A model generated the notes under the pieces. It did no database searches. It saw only the letters and a list, made by a program, of their open reading frames with translations, and had not been told where the DNA came from. A stretch of DNA of 64,000 bases from Sulfobacillus thermosulfidooxidans (GTDB lineage Bacteria; Bacillota; Sulfobacillia; Sulfobacillales; Sulfobacillaceae), in NCBI RefSeq assembly GCF_001280565.1, contig NZ_LGRO01000001.1:1488001-1552000 (forward strand), given 5' to 3'. The position numbers and the translations under genes are program-made. Shown here one piece after another: positions 1-7,321 of the stretch (the first letter of the stretch is position 1; every line of letters starts with the position of its first letter).

Positions 1-602
1 ACTGGCAAAATCCCTGCAATCGCTAAGATGCCAACCAAAATAAAGAGAATCGTCGCCGTAATCTTCGTGCCAGACATCCATGACTCCACGGTACTAAACC
101 CGCGCACGGTTAAAAAGTTTATCCCCACAACGATCAAGGCATAGCCCACACTAAAAACATAAACCGGAATTTGTGGAAACCAAAGACGCGTAAAAATGGC
201 GCCCGCAGTGGCTTCAGCAGAGATATTAAGGATACTGGAAAACCAAAAAATCCATCCCCCAACAAAGGCGGCCCCAGGTCCTAACGCATGGTGAGCAAAG
301 GCCAAAAACGATCCCCGTTCCCTGTCAGCCGCAGCCATTTCAGCAAGGGCTGCGACTTCCAAGGCCATAATCGTCACTCCAATTAACAATGAAATTGCAA
401 TGGCAGGACCCGCTAATCGAATGGCTTGTCCTATTGCTAAGAATAAACCCGAACCCATGATTCCCCCTACCGTCATCAACGTTAGACGGGTCGCGTTAAT
501 ATCGCGGGGAACCTTCACGCGCTTTCCTGAACCATATTTGTTACTAACAAGTCTGGATTGTGTTGGTTGTTTTATCCTGCTAGATGTTTTCGTTTTGTCC
601 AT
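1..602 (-). CDS. APC-superfamily amino-acid permease, C-terminus cut by window edge
   Basis: Reading the minus strand from an ATG at 602 gives an uninterrupted frame to the window edge (about 200 residues). A hydrophilic, Lys/Arg-rich N-tail of about 35 residues leads into hydrophobic segments typical of the amino acid-polyamine-organocation family. The first segment carries the glycine-rich GGIMGSGLFLAIG pattern (unwound TM1 substrate-binding motif of the family), followed by an Ala/Glu-rich second helix and further helices. Expected role: proton- or sodium-coupled amino-acid uptake in the cytoplasmic membrane; substrate not predictable. No convincing ribosome-binding site precedes the ATG, so the start is provisional. 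The C-terminal half lies outside the window. Confidence 0.8.
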   Translation of the reverse strand, partial: MDKTKTSSRIKQPTQSRLVSNKYGSGKRVKVPRDINATRLTLMTVGGIMGSGLFLAIGQAIRLAGPAIAISLLIGVTIMALEVAALAEMAAADRERGSFLAFAHHALGPGAAFVGGWIFWFSSILNISAEATAGAIFTRLWFPQIPVYVFSVGYALIVVGINFLTVRGFSTVESWMSGTKITATILFILVGILAIAGILP

Positions 603-703
603 AGTGATAGTATTTTGTTCAGTCCCGCACATCCTTATTCCACCGATATTCGGGCAAATTGGTGTATAATCCATTGAATCCATAGTAATGTGTGCGGATT
701 TCG

Positions 704-712
704 TGATACAAT
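704..712 (+). promoter_or_regulatory. Extended -10 promoter element for the 35-residue ORF
   Basis: TGATACAAT matches an extended -10 box (TGnTACAAT) about 60 bases upstream of the small ORF at 771. No good -35 hexamer is visible at the usual distance, which extended -10 promoters tolerate. The assignment is inferred from sequence alone. Confidence 0.35.
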
Positions 713-770
713 ATAACTAGATTTTGAAACCTGAAGTGCACTCAATTCAGGGTGTGAAGGAGGGATTGCG

Positions 771-878
771 ATGATTACAGCGGGTGACCTTCTGGTTATC
801 GCAGTGGTCGGAATCGCATTTATCGGTGCAATTGCGGTGTTGGCGCCTATGTTATACCGTGATTACAATAAGGAATAA
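771..878 (+). CDS. Small single-span membrane protein (35 aa)
   Basis: An ATG at 771 preceded by a strong Shine-Dalgarno (AAGGAGGG, 5-6 bases away) opens a 35-codon frame. The product has a short polar N-terminus, one continuous hydrophobic stretch (about residues 7-29, DLLVIAVVGIAFIGAIAVLA...) and a charged tail (YRDYNKE), so it should be a bitopic membrane peptide. A rho-independent terminator directly follows at 899-943, making this a compact monocistronic unit with its own promoter element, RBS and terminator. Function unknown. It is too short for routine gene calling; the complete expression unit is the main argument that it is real. Confidence 0.6.
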   Translation: MITAGDLLVIAVVGIAFIGAIAVLAPMLYRDYNKE

Positions 879-898
879 TTTATCATTGCCGCGCCTGC

Positions 899-943
899 CA
901 TCCTCCCACGCCTTAATTAGCGTGTCGAGGATGTTTTCTTTTC
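899..943 (+). terminator. Rho-independent terminator
   Basis: CATCCTC-CCACGC and GCGTGT-CGAGGATG form a long near-perfect stem around a CTTAATTA loop, followed by TTTTCTTTT. It terminates the 35-aa gene and overlaps the 3' end of the convergent phosphoesterase gene. Confidence 0.75.
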
Positions 944-2026
944 GGGGAAAAATGGAGTTAATACGGGCACATCCGCGTCTTGTGCATGGCCAAGATATGG
1001 CAAATCCCAACTATCTTCAATTGTCTTGAGCACGCTGTAATGATCGGCCCACAAGTTGATCTGCAAACGATGAGGATGACGCCCATACAGCACTAATAAA
1101 GGTACTTTACCGCCTCCTATAGCAATATCGGCAACAGGCACTACCGGAGCCTCCGGACCGGGAGCCAAATACTCGCGGAGATCGGTCGGTGATAAAAAGT
1201 TGGCGGGATCATTGGTCTCATCCCACGTGAGAAAAATTACTGAGTGACTATTCCAGCTCGGCGAATGAATGATCTCCGGAATCAACTGTTGAAGAAAATG
1301 GTCGCCATTTTCGATCAGCAACGTGGGGTTGCTCGTCGGACAACTAGCACCCGGCCCCGAGGCTTGGCCGTGCATGTCATGGCATAAATTCGGTGTAATC
1401 CAGGTAAATTGAGCAATATGGCCGGACGCTAGTTCCTGACGAAACTGGGTTAAATTTATGGTGTGAGTTGCCCGGCTTGGCTTTAAGGCTGGAAATAAGG
1501 CAAAAGGATTATGCTTTTTAGCATATAGTGCATCAGGAGGCGGAACAATCGGGGCGGTATTTTTCGGTAAATGATCCGGATACCAGTTCCCGTTAAAGTC
1601 AGAGGACGGAATACTTTCCATAACGGCTTGCCAGCTAATATTGGCCTGGTTTAGCTCTTGAGGCAAACTCATTTGATGAAACCGTTGTATGGGGCTATCG
1701 CTGTGTGTTCCTCCTGTAGAACCTGATAACAACGCGACGTAATTCGGTAGGCTTACATGCGTAACCCCAAAATAATTCGTGTCAAATCCCCACGTGTTCA
1801 TCAATTGATTAATATATTTTGCGTGGGGATTATTGAGCAAAATTTTATCGCCATGGTTTTCCATCATGATGACAACCACATGCGAAAAATATGGCAGACG
1901 TGGACGTGCAAGTTGAACAATCGGTTTTTGAAATTGTGGTCCCAGTATGATTTTAAGTATTAGAACAAATAAGAGGGCAAGTCCAATCAGTCCCACAATG
2001 AGTCGTCCAACCCACCGCAAAGCCAT
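917..2026 (-). CDS. Membrane-anchored phosphoesterase (alkaline-phosphatase-like / acid phosphatase, PF04185 type)
   Basis: From the ATG at 2026 the product is 369 aa: one N-terminal membrane anchor (about residues 2-28) then an extracytoplasmic hydrolase domain. Family marks are VVVIMMENHGDK near the start of the domain (metal ligand/nucleophile region of the phosphoesterase family), LPNYVALLSGST, a TWDE segment and the C-terminal DHYSVLKTIEDSW. These suit a phosphate-monoester or phospholipase-C-like hydrolase on the outer face of the membrane; the substrate is unknown. I chose the 2026 start because TGAGGA lies about 9 bases upstream; an ATG at 2047 is an alternative with a poorer RBS. The gene follows a 58-aa gene by 26 bases, probably as one transcript. 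Confidence 0.75.
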   Translation of the reverse strand: MALRWVGRLIVGLIGLALLFVLILKIILGPQFQKPIVQLARPRLPYFSHVVVIMMENHGDKILLNNPHAKYINQLMNTWGFDTNYFGVTHVSLPNYVALLSGSTGGTHSDSPIQRFHQMSLPQELNQANISWQAVMESIPSSDFNGNWYPDHLPKNTAPIVPPPDALYAKKHNPFALFPALKPSRATHTINLTQFRQELASGHIAQFTWITPNLCHDMHGQASGPGASCPTSNPTLLIENGDHFLQQLIPEIIHSPSWNSHSVIFLTWDETNDPANFLSPTDLREYLAPGPEAPVVPVADIAIGGGKVPLLVLYGRHPHRLQINLWADHYSVLKTIEDSWDLPYLGHAQDADVPVLTPFFPEKKTSSTR

Positions 2027-2052
2027 TATCGATTCATCCTCACTCATAAGAT

Positions 2053-2229
2053 TTACGATCGGGATAGAGCACGATCGATCTTGTGCTGAACTTTCAGATG
2101 AGCATAGCGAGAATAAAGCCATTGGGCTTCTGACTGCGTCACAAAGACATCACATCCTGCCAACAGCACACGTAATTGATCGGCATTTAAGGGCTGGCCT
2201 GCGAGCATCACCTTTTCCACAAGGTTCAT
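2053..2229 (-). CDS. Small hypothetical protein (58 aa) upstream of the phosphoesterase
   Basis: An ATG at 2229 has a good Shine-Dalgarno (GGGAGGTG, 6 bases upstream). The product is soluble and charged, with a Leu-rich helical middle (LNADQLRVLLAGCDVFV) and a basic C-terminus. It ends 26 bases before the phosphoesterase start and is presumably co-transcribed with it. I do not recognise the family. The RBS and tight spacing support translation. Confidence 0.5.
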   Translation of the reverse strand: MNLVEKVMLAGQPLNADQLRVLLAGCDVFVTQSEAQWLYSRYAHLKVQHKIDRALSRS

Positions 2230-2322
2230 CTTCGCACCTCCCACTTCTGTTCAATCACTACAGTATTCGCAGCGCATGATGTCTTTATACGGGTCATTCT
2301 CTGCCGATTCGCCAAATTTTAC

Positions 2323-2697
2323 TTACACCACGTGGCTGGCCACGACTGCTAAAAAGGCCCACGCTATAATAAACGCCAGTCCACCAAAAGGGGTTACCAT
2401 GCCCCACCGTTTCTGACCGGAAATGGATAAGATATATAAACTCCCGGAAAATAAGACAATCCCCGCGAGAAAAAGCCATCCGGCCCATGTGAGCAAAGTA
2501 CTTTGGGCGATGATATGACTGAGAAGCCCCGTAACGATTAATCCTCCCGCGTGATACATTTGATACTGTACACCCGTTTGGTAATTGGCCAAGCGCGTAC
2601 TATCCAATCGATTTTTGAGAGCATGTGCACCAAAAGCCCCGAGTGCCACAGATAAAAGGGCCATAACGGAGCCAAGAACCAAAAATATTGAGACCAT
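2323..2697 (-). CDS. DUF423 family small membrane protein (YwdK/YgdD-like)
   Basis: 124 aa with four predicted membrane segments, the usual length and topology for DUF423. The N-terminal ALGAFGAHAL signature followed by a YQTGVQYQMYHAGGL segment is characteristic, as is GWLFLAGIVLFSGSLY...TPFGGLAFIIAW in the second half. The start at 2697 is supported by GGGAGG seven bases upstream. Function of the family is unknown; it is widespread in bacterial inner membranes. Confidence 0.85.
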   Translation of the reverse strand: MVSIFLVLGSVMALLSVALGAFGAHALKNRLDSTRLANYQTGVQYQMYHAGGLIVTGLLSHIIAQSTLLTWAGWLFLAGIVLFSGSLYILSISGQKRWGMVTPFGGLAFIIAWAFLAVVASHVV

Positions 2698-2799
2698 GGT
2701 AACCTCCCTGGAATCTTAATGCTTCGCATTGTATACCAAGGACTGTATCAAGTTCCATGGTCTCTATCAAGCATGTTCCCCCTAAGGGCGAGCCTTTCT

Positions 2800-3573
2800 T
2801 TATGAATTGGGTGGAGATGGGGCCACTGAACCATACGCGACGTTAAATCCGTCGGTATCACTGTCTGGCAGCGACGGAGTCGAAACCTGCTTATTTTTTT
2901 GGATCATGACCCCACCATCTTGGCTAACCAATCCGGGATTTTGCCCATTGGCTGTACCCGGATTAAACGTGGTTTGCCCATAGTTGGCTAACGTAGCGAT
3001 ATGTCCACCAATAGTGGGCGCTTCTAAAATCCATTCTGCAGAGGAACCCGGGCCCGAGTAGGCTTGGTTCGTGGAAAAAGTCCAACCTTTCGTCAAATCT
3101 TTTAAGGTAATCGTCCAAACGCCCCCACCATCATTAACAATCGATGCCGACATATCGTCTCCAGGAGAGACGGGCTCATTGATCACGGTCTCGGCAGCTG
3201 GTAAAATTTCCCACCATGCAGAATACTGTGCTTTCCCTTGGGCATAGTCCTGCTCCGTGCCGGTTTGAATTAAATCACTGTTATTAAAGCCATCGATCCC
3301 AATCCAAGCCGATGAATAGGTGGATCCATGACTGGGGGACACGGTGGGAACAATCCATTGGCCGGTAATCGACGAGTAGGGTCCATTAGTAATCGCATAA
3401 CCTGACCAGTTACTGGATGCCCACCCGTAATTACTGGTACGGTGGGAAGGAGGAGCCAACTTTAACCGTGGAGCATGGACAAGGGCCTGGGTTGCTGAAG
3501 TCCACGATAATGACGGGGAAATCACAGCAAAAGACAGGGTCAATATACTCATCGCCCAAGACTTGGGACGCAT
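2800..3573 (-). CDS. Secreted peptidase of family G1 (glutamic endopeptidase, eqolisin)
   Basis: 257 aa with an N-terminal signal peptide (about residues 1-30) and a beta-rich mature domain. Alignment by eye to scytalidoglutamic peptidase places the catalytic Gln at Q103 in DLIQTG (family: AILQTG) and the catalytic Glu at E184 in AEWILEAP (family: AEFIIED). Conserved surrounding patterns include SSNWSGYA, VPTVSP, AWIGIDG and YSAWWEILP. G1 peptidases are acid proteases insensitive to pepstatin, fitting an organism living at low pH. GAGGAG and GAGG lie just upstream of the ATG at 3573. It appears monocistronic. Likely role: extracellular protein degradation for nutrition. Confidence 0.88.
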   Translation of the reverse strand: MRPKSWAMSILTLSFAVISPSLSWTSATQALVHAPRLKLAPPSHRTSNYGWASSNWSGYAITNGPYSSITGQWIVPTVSPSHGSTYSSAWIGIDGFNNSDLIQTGTEQDYAQGKAQYSAWWEILPAAETVINEPVSPGDDMSASIVNDGGGVWTITLKDLTKGWTFSTNQAYSGPGSSAEWILEAPTIGGHIATLANYGQTTFNPGTANGQNPGLVSQDGGVMIQKNKQVSTPSLPDSDTDGFNVAYGSVAPSPPNS

Positions 3574-3754
3574 GATACCTCAACTCCTCATCGTAAATTT
3601 CAATTGCTTAATATGTGAGATATTTCTGATCCTTGAATCCGTATATTCTCTTGCCTTACCTTTATTTCCTTTATATTGATTGGAGATTTTTTACCCGTTA
3701 GACAATCCTCTTAAGACAGCGCATAATTTGTAGATAAAGAGGAGGGATTTCGGA

Positions 3755-3979
3755 ATGTGTACGCCCTGGTCTAAAACGTTATTAATGCTTGGTGTGATGG
3801 CGAGTTTCGTGAACCCTTGGTTCATCATCATTGCGTTTTATCCCTTAGTTGCGAGTCTTTTGGCCCGTATATTACACCGAAAAATCTGGCCGGCTCAAAC
3901 ACATTGTCCATTGCCCACCTATGGACCGTCTAAAAAATCAGGAACACCATCAGAAAGGGTCAGTAGATCATGCCATTAA
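3755..3979 (+). CDS. Small membrane protein (74 aa) overlapping the sulfurtransferase start
   Basis: The ATG at 3755 has a strong RBS (AGGAGGG). The product has one or two hydrophobic helices (residues 7-40) and a hydrophilic, Pro/Ser-rich tail. Its stop lies inside the next gene (10-base overlap), suggesting translational coupling to the sulfurtransferase. No family recognised. Confidence 0.5.
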   Translation: MCTPWSKTLLMLGVMASFVNPWFIIIAFYPLVASLLARILHRKIWPAQTHCPLPTYGPSKKSGTPSERVSRSCH

Positions 3980-4812
3980 AATCGCCAAAATGGTTAGCAA
4001 CTCAAAACCCTGATGAGATCATCATTGTCGATTGCCGGTATAATTTAACCCAGCCTACTCAGGCAGCTCAAGACTATGCCCAGGCACACATTCCTGGAGC
4101 CTATTTTCTCGATCTGGAATCCGATTTGTGTGCACCAAAGGGACAACATGGAGGAAGGCATCCCCTCCCCTGTGCTGATCAGTTCGGATCTGTATTGTCA
4201 CATATAGGCTGGACACCCGACAAAACACTTGTCGCATATGACAGTGATGGGTCTGGGGCTGCACACTTTTGGTGGTTGGCCCGTTACTTTGGCCTAGATA
4301 AGGAGGTTATTATTCTCCAAGGTGGATTTCAAGGCTGGCTCAATGCTGGATTACCGGTGAGTGCCGATATTCCCCGTCCCCACCTATCCGAGAGGCCCAC
4401 CTTGACTCCGCAATCTCAATGGGTGGTAAACCGCGATTTTGTGTTAGAACACCTGGGCCGTTATCCCTTAATCGATTCACGCTCTTATGAACGGTACATG
4501 GGATATTATGAACCGATTGATCCCGTTGCAGGGCGAATACCAGGCGCCCAACACTTTGATTATAAGGCGGTCTATGCTTCACCGGCAGAATACCGGACAC
4601 TAGAAAATTTGCAACAGCATTTTGCTCCGGTGCTGGCTATAAATACGCCACCGATTGTCTATTGTGGATCAGGAGTCTCGGCATGCTCCAATATCTTTGC
4701 TTTATCCCTGTTAGGGATCCCTGCACTCTTATATGCCGGTAGTTTTAGTGACTGGATTACCTATCCCGATTCCCCTATTGAGCAAGGAGATCAGCCACAT
4801 GGAACCCCATGA
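3970..4812 (+). CDS. sseA: Sulfurtransferase, mercaptopyruvate/thiosulfate type (two rhodanese domains)
   Basis: 280 aa, the usual length for tandem rhodanese-domain enzymes. The N-terminal inactive rhodanese domain (DCRY, HIPGAYFLDL, AYDSDGSGAAHFWWLARYFG) is followed by the catalytic domain (LIDSRSYERYMG, GRIPGAQHFDY). The active-site loop is C232-GSGVSAC; a CGSGV loop is typical of 3-mercaptopyruvate sulfurtransferases rather than the CRxGxT/R loop of classical rhodanese. It moves sulfane sulfur to thiol or cyanide acceptors in the cytoplasm, and in a sulfur oxidiser may feed the TusA/DsrE pool. It overlaps the upstream small membrane protein and the downstream M50 protease, so the three are likely one operon. 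Confidence 0.88.
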   Translation: MPLKSPKWLATQNPDEIIIVDCRYNLTQPTQAAQDYAQAHIPGAYFLDLESDLCAPKGQHGGRHPLPCADQFGSVLSHIGWTPDKTLVAYDSDGSGAAHFWWLARYFGLDKEVIILQGGFQGWLNAGLPVSADIPRPHLSERPTLTPQSQWVVNRDFVLEHLGRYPLIDSRSYERYMGYYEPIDPVAGRIPGAQHFDYKAVYASPAEYRTLENLQQHFAPVLAINTPPIVYCGSGVSACSNIFALSLLGIPALLYAGSFSDWITYPDSPIEQGDQPHGTP

Positions 4813-5611
4813 CAAAGAACCTCATATGGATTGGAACTTTTCTCTAGATCACGAACAAGAACCACTAAACCCCGCACCGTCTAGACCCAGGCAGTCATGG
4901 ACAAATTCCATTCTGTCATTTTTTGCCCTGCTTTATAAGGCGAAAGTCTTTCTGGCTTTTGGCAGTCTCGTGATATCCATGCTGTTGTATGGATTAGCTT
5001 TCGGATGGGTGTTTGGTATCGGACTTGCCATCATTATTGCTATTCACGAAACTGGTCATGTGTTAGCAAATCGTCTAAAACATTTAGACGCATCCTGGCC
5101 CACCTTTATACCATTTCTCGGCGCGATGATTAATTTGCGACAAATGCCCCGCAATGCAGATGACGAAGCGTTTATTGGGATTGCCGGTCCCATCTTTGGA
5201 CTTTTCGCCACCCTTTTAACCTTGGGAGTTTACGAGATCATCCATATCCCAGCCTTGCGTTGGCTCGCATTATTTGGTTTTTTCATGCATATTTTCAATT
5301 TAATTCCCATCGTACCGCTGGACGGAGGACGCACCGTATCCTTTTTGGGATGGAAAGCCTGGATTATAGGTTTATTAGGTTTGGTTGTGGTTCTTTTTTA
5401 TAGTCCCTTTACCGGGCAGATTCATGTGGATCCGTTGACAGTGATCATTCTCGGTTTTATCATTTGGAATTTTATCGGTCGCATTAAGCATAATCCGGGT
5501 CGCGATTATAATGCCATTCCCTTTTGGCACAAGGTTGTCTATACCGCATTGTGGGCCGGCCTTATGATCCTATCGATTGCAGGCTATCTCTTAACGGGTT
5601 CGGGCTTTTAG
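4799..5611 (+). CDS. Membrane metalloprotease, M50 (site-2 protease-like) family
   Basis: 270 aa from the ATG at 4799, chosen because AAGGAGA lies 8 bases upstream; it overlaps the sulfurtransferase stop by 14 bases. After a charged 35-residue N-tail there are several membrane helices. The zinc motif HETGH (residues 83-87) lies in the second helix and the family's distal metal ligand sits in NLIPIVPLDGGRT (Asp175). An internal FIGIAGPIFGL glycine-rich segment is also typical. It probably cleaves membrane-bound substrates. No PDZ domain is present, as in short archaeal/Firmicute S2P-like proteins. The coupling to a sulfurtransferase is unexplained. Confidence 0.83.
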   Translation: MEPHDKEPHMDWNFSLDHEQEPLNPAPSRPRQSWTNSILSFFALLYKAKVFLAFGSLVISMLLYGLAFGWVFGIGLAIIIAIHETGHVLANRLKHLDASWPTFIPFLGAMINLRQMPRNADDEAFIGIAGPIFGLFATLLTLGVYEIIHIPALRWLALFGFFMHIFNLIPIVPLDGGRTVSFLGWKAWIIGLLGLVVVLFYSPFTGQIHVDPLTVIILGFIIWNFIGRIKHNPGRDYNAIPFWHKVVYTALWAGLMILSIAGYLLTGSGF

Positions 5612-5663
5612 TGGCGGGATGTCCTGTCAGTTACAAACCACTCTCACACCGGGATATGTTCAT

Positions 5664-6284
5664 TTAGTCTCCAGGAACCGGGTAAAATGGGGAATAGTGC
5701 GCGGGATTAATGCATTCGCGGTACTTATCAATAATGACTTTCATATCGTCCCAAGCCAAAATTTTCCACTCGGGGTTTCGCAGTAAGGCCGCAGGATGAA
5801 ATGTGGCCCGGAAAAAGACTCCACCACGCTCAAACCACCGGCCCCGTGCCGCACGCAAGGAGGCAATACCCAGCAATGTTTGCACAGCCGTAGACCCTAG
5901 TAATACCACTATACGTGGAGACAAATAACGTAATTGGGCTGATAAATTAGGCCAGCACGCTAGACGTTCCTCGCGGGTTGGCGTTCGGTTGTGGGGAGGC
6001 CGACATTTGACCACATTAAGGATATAGACTCCATGAAACCGATCAAAACCGCCAGCCTGTAACATTTTATCCAGCAATTGTCCCGCTGGACCAACAAAAG
6101 GGCGGAGTAAGCGATCTTCTTCGGCTCCCGGTCCTTCGCCAATGAAAACCAAAGGGGGATGATGGCTGTCGCCCTCACCAAACACGACGCCATGAGCCGC
6201 TGTTCGCAGATCGCATCGGTGGCATTGTAAAATTTTTTCACGTAGCCGACGAAATTCTTCATCCTCTGCCCAGTCATCAGCCAT
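5664..6284 (-). CDS. Uracil-DNA glycosylase, family 4 ([4Fe-4S])
   Basis: 206 aa, standard for thermophile-type UDGs. The four iron-sulfur cysteines are visible: C21 and C24 (CHRC), C94 (VKCRPP) and C110 (ACWP). Motif A is GEGPGAEEDRL (residues 49-59) with the family-4 Glu/Gly pattern, and the C-terminal catalytic loop is HPAALLRN (H163). It removes uracil from DNA produced by cytosine deamination, an important reaction at elevated temperature. The start overlaps the end of the PAP2-like gene by 8 bases, so the two are probably translationally coupled. Confidence 0.92.
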   Translation of the reverse strand: MADDWAEDEEFRRLREKILQCHRCDLRTAAHGVVFGEGDSHHPPLVFIGEGPGAEEDRLLRPFVGPAGQLLDKMLQAGGFDRFHGVYILNVVKCRPPHNRTPTREERLACWPNLSAQLRYLSPRIVVLLGSTAVQTLLGIASLRAARGRWFERGGVFFRATFHPAALLRNPEWKILAWDDMKVIIDKYRECINPAHYSPFYPVPGD

Positions 6285-6957
6285 TCACTATGACCCTGCC
6301 TTTAGATTCTGTACTTGTCCATTCCAGCCCCAATGACGCTAACACATAACCTCCAACGGCATCCCAGATCCAATGACCTCCCGTCGCTACCACACAGAAT
6401 GCCGCAACACCTGCTATCACCACCCGCCATTTGGATGACAAAAAAAGACCATAGGCATATGTGATGCGAAATACATGGCCACTCGGAAACGACCCACGCA
6501 AAAGGTGTGAAGCAAGATGGTGACCCACCCCTGCCGAAGGATTTAACTGACGTAACCATGCGAATACCGTCGACGGTTCGACATTGGTCCAAACAATGAG
6601 TTGACGATATCCTGCTGGCGGAGGCACATTCGGGGGAAATGGTGTCGCCACAAAATGTTTGACCAGGAGTTCTGTGACACTGCCTAAAATAAAAATCCCC
6701 AAAACACGCCACTTAGCGGGTTCACGCCCAAAATATCCACTTGCTCGGTAGATTACCAGCAACGTGGTTATCGGCAGACCTCCCACCACCCAAATCAATT
6801 GTAAAACCGGATAACGATGTCCCCAAAATTCCAAATCATGACTCACCATCTCATTAAAGAGATGCACCACGTAAGTCGGAGCAAGGAGCATGGACACCAT
6901 AAAGACTGCTAACCATAAAAGCACTGTAATCTTATTTCGTTGCATAAATTTATTCAA
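6277..6957 (-). CDS. PAP2-superfamily membrane protein, AUR1/PAP2_3-like variant
   Basis: 226 aa with about six membrane helices. The central phosphatase motif is SFPSGH (residues 156-161) and the third motif retains only its His and Asp (TGGHWIWD, H195/D199). The arginines of classical PAP2 motifs are absent: motif 1 reads KHFVATPFPP rather than KxxxxxxRP, and the SR pair before the last His is missing. This resembles the PAP2_3 group (inositol-phosphotransferase-like) more than classical phosphatidate phosphatases. Likely acts on a lipid-linked phosphate at the outer membrane face. The RBS for the 6957 start is weak; ATG at 6945 is an alternative. Confidence 0.7.
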   Translation of the reverse strand: MNKFMQRNKITVLLWLAVFMVSMLLAPTYVVHLFNEMVSHDLEFWGHRYPVLQLIWVVGGLPITTLLVIYRASGYFGREPAKWRVLGIFILGSVTELLVKHFVATPFPPNVPPPAGYRQLIVWTNVEPSTVFAWLRQLNPSAGVGHHLASHLLRGSFPSGHVFRITYAYGLFLSSKWRVVIAGVAAFCVVATGGHWIWDAVGGYVLASLGLEWTSTESKGRVIVNG

Positions 6958-7063
6958 TCATGCTTTGCTGTTTCTGTCATCCCTAGACGCCATCGCCCAA
7001 TTTTGATATGCTCTCATCAACGTCAAGTTCCCATCCTTCATGCACAAAGGAAAGGAGTATGTG

Positions 7064-7276
7064 ATGACCGTAGAAATTGCCATAATTGTCAGTCTATTGG
7101 TGTGGGTAGGAATTTTTGCTGGATGGTGGCTCCGCCAAATGCTTCTGATCGATAAAGAGCCCAAAACGCCAAAAGGCTGGAAAATCATTCGACCGCGACG
7201 GCGCTTTCACCAGTGGTTTCAGGATTATCCTTACGATAAATTTGACTCATCAAGTCCTACCCGATTCCCCAAATAA
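7064..7276 (+). CDS. Small membrane protein (70 aa)
   Basis: The ATG at 7064 is preceded by AAGGAG (7 bases), a better start than the upstream ATG at 7040. One N-terminal hydrophobic helix (residues 3-25, TVEIAIIVSLLVWVGIFAGWW) is followed by a strongly basic stretch (RPRRR) and a short acidic/aromatic tail, consistent with a type-I bitopic protein with a cytosolic tail. Divergent from the PAP2/UDG pair. No family recognised. Confidence 0.5.
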   Translation: MTVEIAIIVSLLVWVGIFAGWWLRQMLLIDKEPKTPKGWKIIRPRRRFHQWFQDYPYDKFDSSSPTRFPK

Positions 7277-7321
7277 CACCGGCTTTCAGCTCTTCTCATC
7301 CGTTAAATCTGGGTATCGTAT

